Assembly (NCBI GenBank): GCA_002842855.1
Contig: PHEE01000007.1
Location: 111,195 to 175,194, forward strand
From: Alphaproteobacteria bacterium HGW-Alphaproteobacteria-4
GTDB taxonomy: Bacteria; Pseudomonadota; Alphaproteobacteria; Rhodobacterales; Rhodobacteraceae
Direction of reading: 5' to 3'
DNA length: 64,000 nt
Every line of letters begins with the position of its first letter. Positions within the stretch are counted from its first letter, which is position 1. The notes under the pieces are model-generated. The model ran no database searches, was not told the DNA's origin, and saw only the letters and a list, made by a program, of their open reading frames with translations. The position numbers were made by a program, and so were the translations under genes. Shown piece after piece: positions 27,073-35,817 of this stretch.

Positions 27073-28099
27073 GGAAGCGCGCATCCTTGAGGTGGTGATC
27101 GGCGAGGCCCCGCCTGAGCGTCTTGATAAGGCGCTGGCGCGGTTTGTGCCAGAGGAGGCCGCACTTTCGCGTTCGCGGTTGGCGCGGCTGATCGACGAGG
27201 GCGCGGTTTCGTGCGCGGGCCGCCTGGTGCGCGACCTCAAGGCGCGGGTGGCCAAGGGCGAAGTTTACGAAATCACGCTAGAGGCGCCGCGCGCGGTCGA
27301 AGCGCAAGCCGAGGACATCGCGCTAAGTATCGTCTGGGAGGATGACGACCTGATCGTGATCGACAAGCCCGCCGGGCTTGTCGTGCATCCGGCGCCGGGG
27401 TCGCCAGATGGAACGTTGGTCAATGCCCTGCTGCACCACTTTGGCGGGCGGCTTTCAGGGGTGGGCGGCGAAGCGCGGCCCGGCATCGTGCACCGGATCG
27501 ACAAGGAAACCTCGGGCTTGCTGGTGGTGGCAAAATCGGACCGCGCGCATCATGGGCTGGCGGCGCAGTTCGAGGCGCATACGATGCACCGCCGCTATCT
27601 GGCGCTGGTGCATGGCGTGCCGTCCGCCGCCGACCCCCGGTTGCGCGGGTTGCGCGGGGTCGGATTCGAAGCCGCCAATGTGCTGTGCATTGCCACCAAC
27701 CTTGCCCGCCACAAGACCGACCGCCAGCGTCAGGCCGTGGTCTGGGAGGCCGGGCGCCATGCGGTGACGCGGGCGCGGGTGTTGGAAACATTTGGCGCGC
27801 CGCCCGCAGTATCGCTGCTGGAATGCTGGCTCGAAACCGGGCGCACGCACCAGATCCGGGTGCATATGGCCTATGCCGGGCATGGGTTGGTGGGCGACCC
27901 GACGTATGGCGGCGCGCGCAAGGTGGCGGCACGCGCGCTGGGGCCTGCGGCTGCGGCGGCACTCGACGCCTTTCCGCGTCAGGCGCTGCACGCAGCGAGT
28001 TTGGGTTTTGCGCACCCCGTCACCGGCGAATTGCTGGAGTTTGCCGCCCCCCTGCCGGCTGACATGGCGGCGCTTTTGGTGGCGCTCGGCGCATCATAA
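27071..28099 (+). CDS. rluD: RluD-type 23S rRNA pseudouridine synthase
   Basis: A 342-residue RluA/RluD-family enzyme that isomerises uridines of 23S rRNA helix 69. An N-terminal S4 RNA-binding domain (about 13-75, ERLDKALARFVP, RSRLARLIDEGAV) is followed by the catalytic domain. Catalytic Asp144 lies in IVHRIDKETSGLLVVAK, and the C-terminal TGRTHQIRVHMAYAGHGLVG motif is intact. The ATG at 27071 overlaps the divergent DUF6476 start by design or accident. Upstream GGAAGG is about 10 bases from the ATG. rpoH follows in the same direction. Confidence 0.93.
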   Translation: MEARILEVVIGEAPPERLDKALARFVPEEAALSRSRLARLIDEGAVSCAGRLVRDLKARVAKGEVYEITLEAPRAVEAQAEDIALSIVWEDDDLIVIDKPAGLVVHPAPGSPDGTLVNALLHHFGGRLSGVGGEARPGIVHRIDKETSGLLVVAKSDRAHHGLAAQFEAHTMHRRYLALVHGVPSAADPRLRGLRGVGFEAANVLCIATNLARHKTDRQRQAVVWEAGRHAVTRARVLETFGAPPAVSLLECWLETGRTHQIRVHMAYAGHGLVGDPTYGGARKVAARALGPAAAAALDAFPRQALHAASLGFAHPVTGELLEFAAPLPADMAALLVALGAS

Positions 28100-28194
28100 C
28101 CGCGTGAGCGGGGCGGTTTTCGCTGTTGCACGACGGAACGGGCGTTCATCGTGCGTTTAACAGCCCATGGTATGCGCCTGCGCCAGACCGGGGT

Positions 28195-28224
28195 CTTGAC
28201 CCGACGCGGGTGGTGCCCCATGTT
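28195..28224 (+). promoter_or_regulatory. RpoH-type (heat-shock) promoter before rpoH
   Basis: CTTGAC at 28195-28200, a 15-base spacer and CCCCATGTT at 28216-28224 match the sigma-32 consensus (CTTGAA, 13-15 bases, CCCCATNT) at nearly every position. It lies 31 bases before the rpoH start, so transcription could begin about 25 bases upstream of the ATG. This implies that the heat-shock sigma factor drives its own gene or is driven by a sibling RpoH. Confidence 0.65.
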
Positions 28225-28254
28225 GCTTGATCCTTGTTCAGGGAGAATTTTGCG

Positions 28255-29154
28255 ATGACGAGTTACACGAGCCTTCCGGCACCAAGCCCCGAACAGGGCA
28301 TGAACCGCTATCTGCAAGAAATCCGCAAGTTTCCCTTGCTGGAGCCGGAAGAGGAATACATGCTCGCCAAGCGTTGGGTGGACCATCAGGATGCGCAGGC
28401 CGCGCACCGCATGGTGACCAGCCACCTGCGGCTTGCCGCGAAAATCGCGATGGGCTATCGCGGCTATGGCTTGCCGCAGGCCGAGGTGATTTCCGAGGCC
28501 AACGTGGGCCTGATGCAGGCTGTCAAGCGCTTTGACCCCGAGCGCGGCTTTCGCCTTGCCACCTACGCGATGTGGTGGATACGCGCCAGCATTCAGGAAT
28601 ACATCCTGCGCAGCTGGAGCCTGGTGAAGCTGGGAACCACCAGCGCGCAGAAAAAGCTGTTCTTCAACCTGCGCAAGGCGAAAAGCCGCATCGGCGCGCT
28701 GGAAGAGGGCGATCTGCGCCCCGAACACGTCGCCCGTATCGCGCATGATCTGAGCGTGACCGAAGCCGAAGTGGTGGCGATGAACCGGCGCCTGTCGGGG
28801 GGCGACGCCTCGCTGAACGCACAGGTCGGTTCGGCTGATGGCGAAAGTGCGACCCAGTGGCAGGACTGGCTTGAGGACGAAAGCGCCAACACCGCCGACG
28901 ACTACGCCGAAGCCGATGAGCTTGGCGCGCGCCGCGCGATGCTGGTGGCGGCGATGGATGTGCTCAATGAACGCGAGCGCGATATTCTGGCGCAGCGGCG
29001 GCTGCGCGACGATCCGGTGACCTTGGAACAGCTTTCGACGCAATACGAGGTTTCGCGCGAACGGATCCGCCAGATCGAGGTCCGCGCGTTTGAAAAGCTG
29101 CAAGACCGGATGCGGGTCCTGGCGCGCGAAAAGGGCATGCTGGTGCCCGCCTGA
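28255..29154 (+). CDS. rpoH: RNA polymerase heat-shock sigma factor RpoH (sigma-32)
   Basis: A 299-residue sigma-70 family factor directing heat-shock transcription. Region 1.2/2.1 holds MNRYLQEIRKFPLLEPEEE, and region 2.3-2.4 has RFDPERGFRLATYAMWWIRA. The RpoH box QKKLFFNLRK is present (about residue 133). Region 4.2 carries LEQLSTQYEVSRERIRQIEV. The start MTSYTSLPAP at 28255 follows GGGAGA; an upstream in-frame ATG at 28234 is possible. A hairpin at 29189-29214 ends the gene. An RpoH-type promoter lies directly upstream. Confidence 0.95.
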   Translation: MTSYTSLPAPSPEQGMNRYLQEIRKFPLLEPEEEYMLAKRWVDHQDAQAAHRMVTSHLRLAAKIAMGYRGYGLPQAEVISEANVGLMQAVKRFDPERGFRLATYAMWWIRASIQEYILRSWSLVKLGTTSAQKKLFFNLRKAKSRIGALEEGDLRPEHVARIAHDLSVTEAEVVAMNRRLSGGDASLNAQVGSADGESATQWQDWLEDESANTADDYAEADELGARRAMLVAAMDVLNERERDILAQRRLRDDPVTLEQLSTQYEVSRERIRQIEVRAFEKLQDRMRVLAREKGMLVPA

Positions 29155-29188
29155 ACGGTCTGGTTGCCGTGTGTTGTGACCGGTTCAT

Positions 29189-29222
29189 CCCGCCCGCGCG
29201 GTCGCTTGGGCGGGCTTTGCCT
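29189..29222 (+). terminator. rpoH terminator
   Basis: CCCGCCC at 29189-29195 pairs with GGGCGGG at 29208-29214, with an inner GCG/CGC pairing inside the 12-base loop, and is followed by CTTTGCCTT. It lies 35 bases after the rpoH stop. Confidence 0.55.
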
Positions 29223-29300
29223 TGCAAGGCGGCAAGCCCGCTTTCCATTCCGCCCCCCTCGCGCTAGCCTTGCCGCGAGCGGTAACGGGAGGGACGAGCC

Positions 29301-30278
29301 ATGAAACCAGTAAATTGGGGCATCCTTGGCGCGGCGAAATTTGCGCGCGAGCAGATGGGGCCCGCGATCCACGCGGCGCGGGGCGCGCGGCTGGGTGCGC
29401 TGGCAACTTCGGATGCCGCCAAGGCCGAGCCGTTCCGGGATTTTTGCCCCGATCTGGTGGTGCATGGCAGCTACGAAGCGCTTTTGGCCGACCCGGCGAT
29501 CGACGCGGTCTATATTCCGCTGCCAAACCATCTGCATGTGCCATGGGCGCTGAAGGCGCTGGCGGCGGGCAAGCATGTGCTGTGCGAAAAACCGCTGGCG
29601 ATGACGCTGGCCGAGGTCGATGCGCTGATCGCGGCGCGCGATGCCTCGGGGTTGCTTGCCGCCGAGGCCTACATGATCGTGCATCACCCGCAGTGGCAGC
29701 GCGTGCGCGACTGGATCGCGGCGGGCGAGATCGGGCGGATCGAGCATGCCGACGCGCATTTCAGCTACGACAACCGCGCCGACCCCGGCAACGTGCGCAA
29801 CAAGGTTGAAATGGGCGGCGGCGGTATCCGCGACGTTGGCGTTTACACTTATAGTTCGGTGCGGTTTGCCACCGGCGCCGAGCCGGTGGGTTTGACCTCG
29901 CGGATCCGGCGCGAGAACGGGGTGGATGTCTGGGCCGAGGTGGCGGGCGAGTTTGCCGGGCCGGGCGGGCGATTTACCTACACGGGCCGCACCTCGATGC
30001 GCCTTTTCCCGCGCCAGGAGGTGGTGTTTCAGGGCGAGCGCGGGCTGATCCGGCTGACCGCGCCTTTCAACCCGCTGGTTTTTGGCGAGGCGCGCATTGA
30101 AATGTCGCGCTCTGGCCAGCCCGATCTGGTCGAGCGCTTTCCCGGCGCGCGCCAGTATGTGTTGCAGGTTGAGGCCTTCGGGCGGACGGTGCGGGAAGGC
30201 GCGCGCTATCCGTGGACGCTCGAAGATGCGCGCGGCACGCAGGCGATGATCGAAATGGTCTTTGCCAGCGAGGTCTGA
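29301..30278 (+). CDS. Gfo/Idh/MocA family oxidoreductase
   Basis: A 325-residue NAD(P)-dependent dehydrogenase, a family acting mostly on sugars and inositols. The Rossmann opening is VNWGILGAAKFAREQMG. The family Lys lies in the motif HVLCEKPLAMT (about residues 93-103), and the C-terminal beta domain includes GGGGIRDVGVY with its conserved Asp and a YTGRTSMRLFPRQ strand. The substrate is unknown. A ribosome site (CGGGAGGGACGAGCC) precedes the ATG. The AMP-ligase gene begins about 107 bases later on the same strand, so it may lead that operon or be separate. Confidence 0.85.
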   Translation: MKPVNWGILGAAKFAREQMGPAIHAARGARLGALATSDAAKAEPFRDFCPDLVVHGSYEALLADPAIDAVYIPLPNHLHVPWALKALAAGKHVLCEKPLAMTLAEVDALIAARDASGLLAAEAYMIVHHPQWQRVRDWIAAGEIGRIEHADAHFSYDNRADPGNVRNKVEMGGGGIRDVGVYTYSSVRFATGAEPVGLTSRIRRENGVDVWAEVAGEFAGPGGRFTYTGRTSMRLFPRQEVVFQGERGLIRLTAPFNPLVFGEARIEMSRSGQPDLVERFPGARQYVLQVEAFGRTVREGARYPWTLEDARGTQAMIEMVFASEV

Positions 30279-30384
30279 GCAACCGCGGGCACGGCCAGCG
30301 TCATTGCCTTTGGCCGGCCGATATGGTGAAAATCCGGGTGTTCAGGAATTGGCGCCAGTGCACCGGGACCGTGCGGGGGTAGAG

Positions 30385-31827
30385 ATGCGGCTGATCCAGC
30401 TTTTTTGCGAAACCGTTGTGCGTAGCCCGGAAAAGACCGCGCTGATCACTGAAAAGAGCCAACTGAGTTTCGCCGAGGTGCTTGGCATCGCGCGTATTCT
30501 GGAAGCCCGCCTGATGGCGCGCGGGCTGCGGCAGGGCATGCGGGTGGTGCTGGAAACCGACCGGCCCGAGTTTTTGGTGGCTTTTGCGCTGGTGCTCAGC
30601 CGACGCTCGCTGACGGTCATTTTTGCCCCCGTCGCGCAGGCGATCGAGGCTGGCGTCGCGTTTGATCTGCTGGTTTGCGCCGTACCTTCTGCTCTGGTGG
30701 CGCCCGAGCAGCAGATCGTGATTGATGCGGATTGGTTTGCGGAACTTGGCACCGGCGACGCGAGCGATTTTTCAGAGGCATTCGGCGCCGGTGGGCATTT
30801 TGTCCATTCCAGTTCAGGCACCACCGGGCGGCCCAAGTTCATCATCTCGGATGAGGCGCGCCAGTTGCGCAGCATTGTCGGGCGCGGCCCGGTGCTCGAT
30901 GGCGAGGCGCTGACAAGCATGCGTATGCTCACCTCGGTATCGGCACGGATCAGCTGGGCGCTGCTGACCATTCTCAGGGTTCTGGTCGCAGGTGGTTCGG
31001 CGGTGGCGCTGGCCGAACATCGCAACCGGCCGCTGCAATACATCGACCTCTACCGCGTGACCTTTTTCATGACCACGCCGGCGGTGGCGCGGCAGATGCT
31101 TGAGGTTGCAAATGCTGCCCAATATCTGACATCGCTGCGCGCGGTGCGCATTGGCGGTGCCGCCTGTAGCCCCGAGCTATTGCGGCAATTGATGGGGCTA
31201 AGTGCCGCGCGTATCGTGGTGGGCTATGGTGCGGCCGAGTTCGGTGAGCTTTGCACGGCAACGCTCGACCCTTCCGGGGAAATCCGCGAGGGCTACATCG
31301 GCGAAATAAGCCGCCCCGATTTCGAGATCGCCTTTTTCGATGAGCGGATGCAGCCGAAACCGGACGCGACCGAAGGCATCGTGGGGTTTCGTGACACCAG
31401 GCCGGCTGCCGGCAGGGCGTATTTGAACCCGGACGAAGGCGATAGCCGCACCGGCTATATTGGCGGCTATTTCTTTCCCGGCGACATCATGCGGCGCGAG
31501 GGGCAAAGCCTGTTTCTGATCGGGCGCGTCAAGAACATCATCAATGTCGGCGGCAACAAGATTTCGCTCGACGCGGTGCAGACGGTGCTGGAAGACGCGC
31601 TCGCGGTAAGCGCCATTGCCTGCCTTTCGGTGACCGACGAATTGGGGCTGGAAAAGCTGGCGGTGGTCTATGCCGCAGCCGACGACATTGCCCCGGAGGC
31701 GGTGCAGGCGCTGCTTGATGCGCGCTTTGCGCCGTTGCAGCTTGACCGAGTATTGCGCAAATCGGCACTTCCGATCGGCCCCAGCGGCAAGATCGACGTG
31801 ATGGCGCTGCGCGCGGAACTGCCCTGA
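30385..31827 (+). CDS. AMP-forming acyl/aryl ligase (ANL superfamily)
   Basis: A 480-residue adenylate-forming enzyme that activates a carboxylic acid with ATP. The core motifs are complete: HSSSGTTGRPKF (P-loop, about residue 143), VVGYGAAEFGELC, the hinge region GRVKNIINVGGNKIS and the catalytic Lys in PIGPSGKIDVMAL near the C-terminus. No carrier-protein, condensation or reductase domain is attached. The substrate (fatty, aryl or amino acid) cannot be inferred. The ATG at 30385 gives MRLIQLFCET; a longer frame from 30262 overlaps the preceding gene. The substrate-binding protein of an ABC importer starts 26 bases after the stop, suggesting that imported compounds are activated by this ligase. 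Confidence 0.8.
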   Translation: MRLIQLFCETVVRSPEKTALITEKSQLSFAEVLGIARILEARLMARGLRQGMRVVLETDRPEFLVAFALVLSRRSLTVIFAPVAQAIEAGVAFDLLVCAVPSALVAPEQQIVIDADWFAELGTGDASDFSEAFGAGGHFVHSSSGTTGRPKFIISDEARQLRSIVGRGPVLDGEALTSMRMLTSVSARISWALLTILRVLVAGGSAVALAEHRNRPLQYIDLYRVTFFMTTPAVARQMLEVANAAQYLTSLRAVRIGGAACSPELLRQLMGLSAARIVVGYGAAEFGELCTATLDPSGEIREGYIGEISRPDFEIAFFDERMQPKPDATEGIVGFRDTRPAAGRAYLNPDEGDSRTGYIGGYFFPGDIMRREGQSLFLIGRVKNIINVGGNKISLDAVQTVLEDALAVSAIACLSVTDELGLEKLAVVYAAADDIAPEAVQALLDARFAPLQLDRVLRKSALPIGPSGKIDVMALRAELP

Positions 31828-31853
31828 AACTTTCCCAGTCACGAGGTTACACC

Positions 31854-32960
31854 ATGTCATTGCTTCGGCCCCTTCGCCTTGCTGCCTCGGCATTCACGGC
31901 GCTTTCGCTGCTTGTGCCGCTTACCGCTGCGGCGCAGGATTGGCCGACCGCCACAACGCCCGCATACGAGGCGCTTCTGGCCGAAGCGCGGGCCGAGGGC
32001 GAGGTGGTGCTGTTCGGCGACCCGCTGCTGGCCGAGGATTTTTCGCGCGCGTTCGAGCGCGACACCGGCATTCGGGTGGTCTTCATGTCGGGCACGCAAA
32101 ACGACAAGAAGCTGCGTTTTTTGCGCGAAACCGAAGCGCGGGCGGCGACGTTCGATGTGTTCTTCACCGCCTACGAAGGGCTGGAACTGGCGCGCAACGG
32201 CTATTTGCTGCCGATTGCGCCCTCGCTTGTGCTGCCCGAGGTCACGGATGGCGCGAACTGGCGCGAAGGCGCGCTGCATTACATCGATGATACCGCGACC
32301 TACCTTCCGACCCCGGTGCAATATGTTTCGGGCCTGTTTCTGGTCAATACCAATGTGATCGACCCGGCGCGGGTGCAAAGCTGGGCCGATTTGCTGGCCC
32401 CCGAGTTGCAAGGCCGGATCATTTCGCACGATCCACGCGTGGTGGGGGCGGGCGAGGGGATTGCGAACTATGTCGCGCATGTGCTGGGGCTGGATTTTGT
32501 CGATCGGCTTTATCGCGGGCAGCAGGTGCGCCTGGTGACCGAGTATCGCCAGGTCACCGATTCCGTGGCGCGCGGCACCCACGCGGTGGGTTTGGGCGCG
32601 CATTTCCGCGACATCGTGAAATATCGCCGCGAGGGCCTTACCCACCTTCAGGTGGTCACCCCGACCGATCATTCGGGCTATCTGGTCGGCGGCGGCGCGG
32701 TGATCGCCGTGCCCTCAAGCGCGCCGCACCCCAAGGCGGCGATGGTGTTTGCCAACTGGTATCTCTCAGAGCGCGGCCAGAAGGCCTATACTGACATCTA
32801 CACGCTGCCCTCCGACCGCCTCGATGTTACCGGGGGGCCGTGGCCGGATTTCATCGTGCCGCAAGCGGGGGGCGACTACCTCAACCAATATGCCGAGGCC
32901 TGGGTGCGCGGCACGCTTGGCGGCATCGCCAGCCGGGTGCAGGCGCTGTTGCCGCGATGA
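31854..32960 (+). CDS. ABC transporter periplasmic substrate-binding protein (Fe3+/polyamine type)
   Basis: A 368-residue protein with a Sec signal peptide (cleavage near residue 27, AAAQDW). The body is a type II periplasmic-binding fold: GEVVLFGDPLLAEDFSRAFE, FDVFFTAYEGLELARNG and PVQYVSGLFLVNTN. Its nearest pattern is the FbpA/PotD group for ferric iron, polyamines or phosphonates. The iron-coordinating tyrosine pair of FbpA could not be identified with certainty, so metal is only one option. It is the first gene of a complete importer. Confidence 0.85.
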   Translation: MSLLRPLRLAASAFTALSLLVPLTAAAQDWPTATTPAYEALLAEARAEGEVVLFGDPLLAEDFSRAFERDTGIRVVFMSGTQNDKKLRFLRETEARAATFDVFFTAYEGLELARNGYLLPIAPSLVLPEVTDGANWREGALHYIDDTATYLPTPVQYVSGLFLVNTNVIDPARVQSWADLLAPELQGRIISHDPRVVGAGEGIANYVAHVLGLDFVDRLYRGQQVRLVTEYRQVTDSVARGTHAVGLGAHFRDIVKYRREGLTHLQVVTPTDHSGYLVGGGAVIAVPSSAPHPKAAMVFANWYLSERGQKAYTDIYTLPSDRLDVTGGPWPDFIVPQAGGDYLNQYAEAWVRGTLGGIASRVQALLPR

Positions 32961-33006
32961 GCCAGTCGGGCCGGGCAGGGGGTAGCGCACGGTGCAGGGG
33001 CGGCGC

Positions 33007-34728
33007 ATGAGCGTGGGCCGTGCCGCAGCCCGGCATCGCGCCCTGCCCTCGGCGCGCACGGCGCTGGAGCTGCTGTTCGTCGCCGTTATCGGGGTGGTCG
33101 CGCTGGCGCCGATCATCGCCATCGTGGTGATGAGCTTTGACACATCGACCCTGACCGAGCCCTATCGCGCTGGCACCGCCGCATGGCGCGCGCTGTTTTC
33201 CGATGCAGCAAACCTCCGGGCGCTTGGCTATACGCTGGTGCTGGCCATCCGGGTGCCGATTGGCTTGTTCATGGCGCTGATCGCGGTCTGGATTATCGTG
33301 CGGCTCGATGCGCCGGGGGCGCGGCTGTTTGAATACCTGTTCTGGTTCGCCTATTTTCTGCCTGGCTTGCCCGTCCTTACCGGCTGGATTCTGCTGCTCG
33401 ACCCGGATTACGGGTTGCTGAACCGGCTGGCAGTCGCCACCGGCCTGTTTTCCGAGGCGCCGTTCAACATCTATTCGGCGGGTGGCATTATCTGGACCCA
33501 CCTTGCCGGGCAGACGGTGCCGGTCATGGTCATTCTGATTGCGCCCGCGATGCGGATGATTGACCGCGCAATGGATGAGGCCGCAATTTTGGCCGGGGCA
33601 GGCGCGTGGCGCATTCTGCGGCGGGTGATTGTGCCGTTGATGGTGCCCGCACTTGCGGTGGCGGGCATCGCCGCCGGGGTGAAATCGTTCGAATCCTTTG
33701 AAACCGAACAGATCCTCGGCGCGCCTGCCGATATCTTCGTCTATTCCAACCGGATCTATTACCTGCTCAACCAGATGACGCCGCGCCTGCCCGAGGCGAT
33801 GGCGATGAGCGCGGTGCTGGTGCTGTTGCTGCTTGCCGCGAGCCTTGGCTATCAACGCTACGCGCGGCGCCGCGCGGTGCCCCCGTCGCTCAGTGAAGGC
33901 GCACGCGGCGGGGTGCGCCCGGCATATCCGGCAGGCGTGCGCTGGGCGGGAACGGCGGCACTTGCGGTCTATGCGCTGGTGGCCATCGTGCTGCCTTTCG
34001 CAATGTTGATTGCAGGGTCTTTCATGCGGCTTTACGGGTTTTTCGATCTGCCCGCGCCCTGGACCACTGCGCATTGGCAAAAGGCGCTGTTCAGTATCGA
34101 TTTTCGCCGCGCGGCCACCTCGACGTTAGGCCTTGCGCTGCTTTGTGCGCTGCCCGGCACGCTGATATTCGCGGGTATCGCCTGGGCGCTGGCTGGCCTG
34201 CGCGGTTGGCGGCAATCGCTGGCGGCAACCTTCGTGTGGTTGCCATGGGCGCTGCCGGGCATCATTCTGGGCGCCGGGCTGATCGAGGTCACGCTTTCGG
34301 TGCCAGCGCTCGGGCCGCTGCATGGCACCTTCTACCCGCTGATCTACGCGCTCTTGCTGCGCGAAATGCCGCTGGGGGTAAGCATGCTGCGCGCCTCGTT
34401 CGCGCAGACCGGCCGCGAGTTGGTCGATGCGGCGCGGTTGACCGGGGCGGGCGGTGTGCGCATTCTTATGCGCATTGTGTTGCCGCTGAACATGCCCGCG
34501 CTCATGGTGGTATTCCTGCTGATCTTCACGCTGGTTCTGCGTGACATCAGCACCATCGTGCTGATTGCGCCACCGGGGGTGCAGACCTTGTCACTGCTGG
34601 CCTTCAAACACAGCCTGAACGGCGACTTCGAAGCGGCGAGCGTGATCGGTACCGTGGTTGCTTTGGCCTCGCTGGCGGTTTCGGCGCTGGCATTCCAGAT
34701 GGCGCGCCGGGTCGGGGGCTGGCGATGA
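33007..34728 (+). CDS. ABC transporter permease, fused double domain
   Basis: A 573-residue inner-membrane protein with about 12 spans. It is two FbpB-type permease domains in one chain, each with its EAA loop: DEAAILAGAGAWRILRRV (about residue 195) and VDAARLTGAGGVRILMRI (about residue 475). These bind the ATPase. An ATG at 33007 was chosen for its AGGGG ribosome site; a GTG at 32992 is also in frame. The stop overlaps the start of the ATPase gene (ATGA). Confidence 0.88.
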   Translation: MSVGRAAARHRALPSARTALELLFVAVIGVVALAPIIAIVVMSFDTSTLTEPYRAGTAAWRALFSDAANLRALGYTLVLAIRVPIGLFMALIAVWIIVRLDAPGARLFEYLFWFAYFLPGLPVLTGWILLLDPDYGLLNRLAVATGLFSEAPFNIYSAGGIIWTHLAGQTVPVMVILIAPAMRMIDRAMDEAAILAGAGAWRILRRVIVPLMVPALAVAGIAAGVKSFESFETEQILGAPADIFVYSNRIYYLLNQMTPRLPEAMAMSAVLVLLLLAASLGYQRYARRRAVPPSLSEGARGGVRPAYPAGVRWAGTAALAVYALVAIVLPFAMLIAGSFMRLYGFFDLPAPWTTAHWQKALFSIDFRRAATSTLGLALLCALPGTLIFAGIAWALAGLRGWRQSLAATFVWLPWALPGIILGAGLIEVTLSVPALGPLHGTFYPLIYALLLREMPLGVSMLRASFAQTGRELVDAARLTGAGGVRILMRIVLPLNMPALMVVFLLIFTLVLRDISTIVLIAPPGVQTLSLLAFKHSLNGDFEAASVIGTVVALASLAVSALAFQMARRVGGWR

Positions 34729-35747
34729 GCGGCGCGCCGATGCTTGCGCTGCGCGGCCTTGGCCGGGCCTTCGCGCTGGGGGCGGAACGGCTGCACGCGG
34801 TCGCTGCGGTCGATCTTGACATTGCAGCGGGCGAATTTTTCACGCTGCTCGGGCCAAGCGGCTGTGGCAAGACCACGCTTTTGCGGATGATCGCGGGGCT
34901 GGAACGGCCCGATGCGGGCCACATCGACATTGGCGGGCGCCGGGTGTTCGATGCGGGGCAGGGCATCGATGTGGCTGCGGCATCGCGGGGTCTGGGCATG
35001 GTGTTCCAGTCCTACACGGTCTGGCCGCATATGACGGTGTTCGAAAACGTGGCCTTTGCGCTCAGCACCCGGCCCTGGCGCAGCCGCCTGCGCCCCGCCG
35101 AAATATCGGCACGCGTATTGGCAACGCTGGAAGCGGTGGCCTTGGGCGGCATCGAGTCGCGCCGCGCCTCGGACCTGAGCGGCGGCCAGAAACAGCGGCT
35201 TGCGCTGGCGCGCGCGCTAGTGGCCGAGCCGAAGCTGATCCTGCTCGACGAGCCGATGAGCAGCCTCGATGCCAAGCTGCGCGAACATCTGCGGCGCGAG
35301 TTGAAGGCGTTGCAGGAAAGTCTTGGCCTGACCTTCGTGTTCGTCACCCACGACCAGGGCGAAGCGCTCGCGATGTCGCACCGGGTGGCGGTGATGCGGG
35401 CGGGGCGGATCGAGCAGATCGGCACCCCGCGCCAGATCTACCGCGCCCCCGCCAATGCGTTTGTGGCCGAGTTCATCGGCAACGGCACCGTGGTGCAGGA
35501 TGGCGCCGGGGCGCCCGTGCTCTATCGCCCCGAGGACATCGGCTTTTCAACCACCGCAACCCCGGGCGATGACTGGCTGCCGTGTCAGGTTCTGGGCGCC
35601 GATTACAGCGGCAGTTCGACAGATCTTGTGGTGCTGGCGCCGGGCCAGGGCCGGTTTCTGGTGCGGATCGCCGGTGACCAGCCGCTGCCCGAAGGCCGCC
35701 AGGGCTTCATCCGGCTTGACCCTGAACGCGCAATCCGGCTGCGCTGA
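34725..35747 (+). CDS. ABC transporter ATP-binding protein
   Basis: A 340-residue ATPase of the importer. Walker A is GPSGCGKTT, the signature is LSGGQKQRLALARA, Walker B is LILLDEPMSSLD and the switch His lies in VFVTHDQGEA. A C-terminal regulatory TOBE-like domain follows (about 240-340). The operon order solute-binding protein, permease, ATPase is complete, and a strong bidirectional terminator follows. A substrate of ferric or polyamine type remains open. Confidence 0.93.
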   Translation: MSGAPMLALRGLGRAFALGAERLHAVAAVDLDIAAGEFFTLLGPSGCGKTTLLRMIAGLERPDAGHIDIGGRRVFDAGQGIDVAAASRGLGMVFQSYTVWPHMTVFENVAFALSTRPWRSRLRPAEISARVLATLEAVALGGIESRRASDLSGGQKQRLALARALVAEPKLILLDEPMSSLDAKLREHLRRELKALQESLGLTFVFVTHDQGEALAMSHRVAVMRAGRIEQIGTPRQIYRAPANAFVAEFIGNGTVVQDGAGAPVLYRPEDIGFSTTATPGDDWLPCQVLGADYSGSSTDLVVLAPGQGRFLVRIAGDQPLPEGRQGFIRLDPERAIRLR

Positions 35748-35769
35748 GCGCAGGGCGCAGAAACGACAA

Positions 35770-35792
35770 GACCCGCCCCACGGGGGCGGGTC
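35770..35792. terminator. bidirectional hairpin terminator
   Basis: A perfect 10-bp stem (GACCCGCCCC at 35770-35779, GGGGCGGGTC at 35783-35792) with a 3-base loop. Read on the minus strand it is followed by TTGTCGTTTC, so it ends the outer-membrane barrel gene; it also stops the ABC operon. Confidence 0.75.
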
Positions 35793-35817
35793 GGGCCATG
35801 CCGAGATATTGCGTCTA

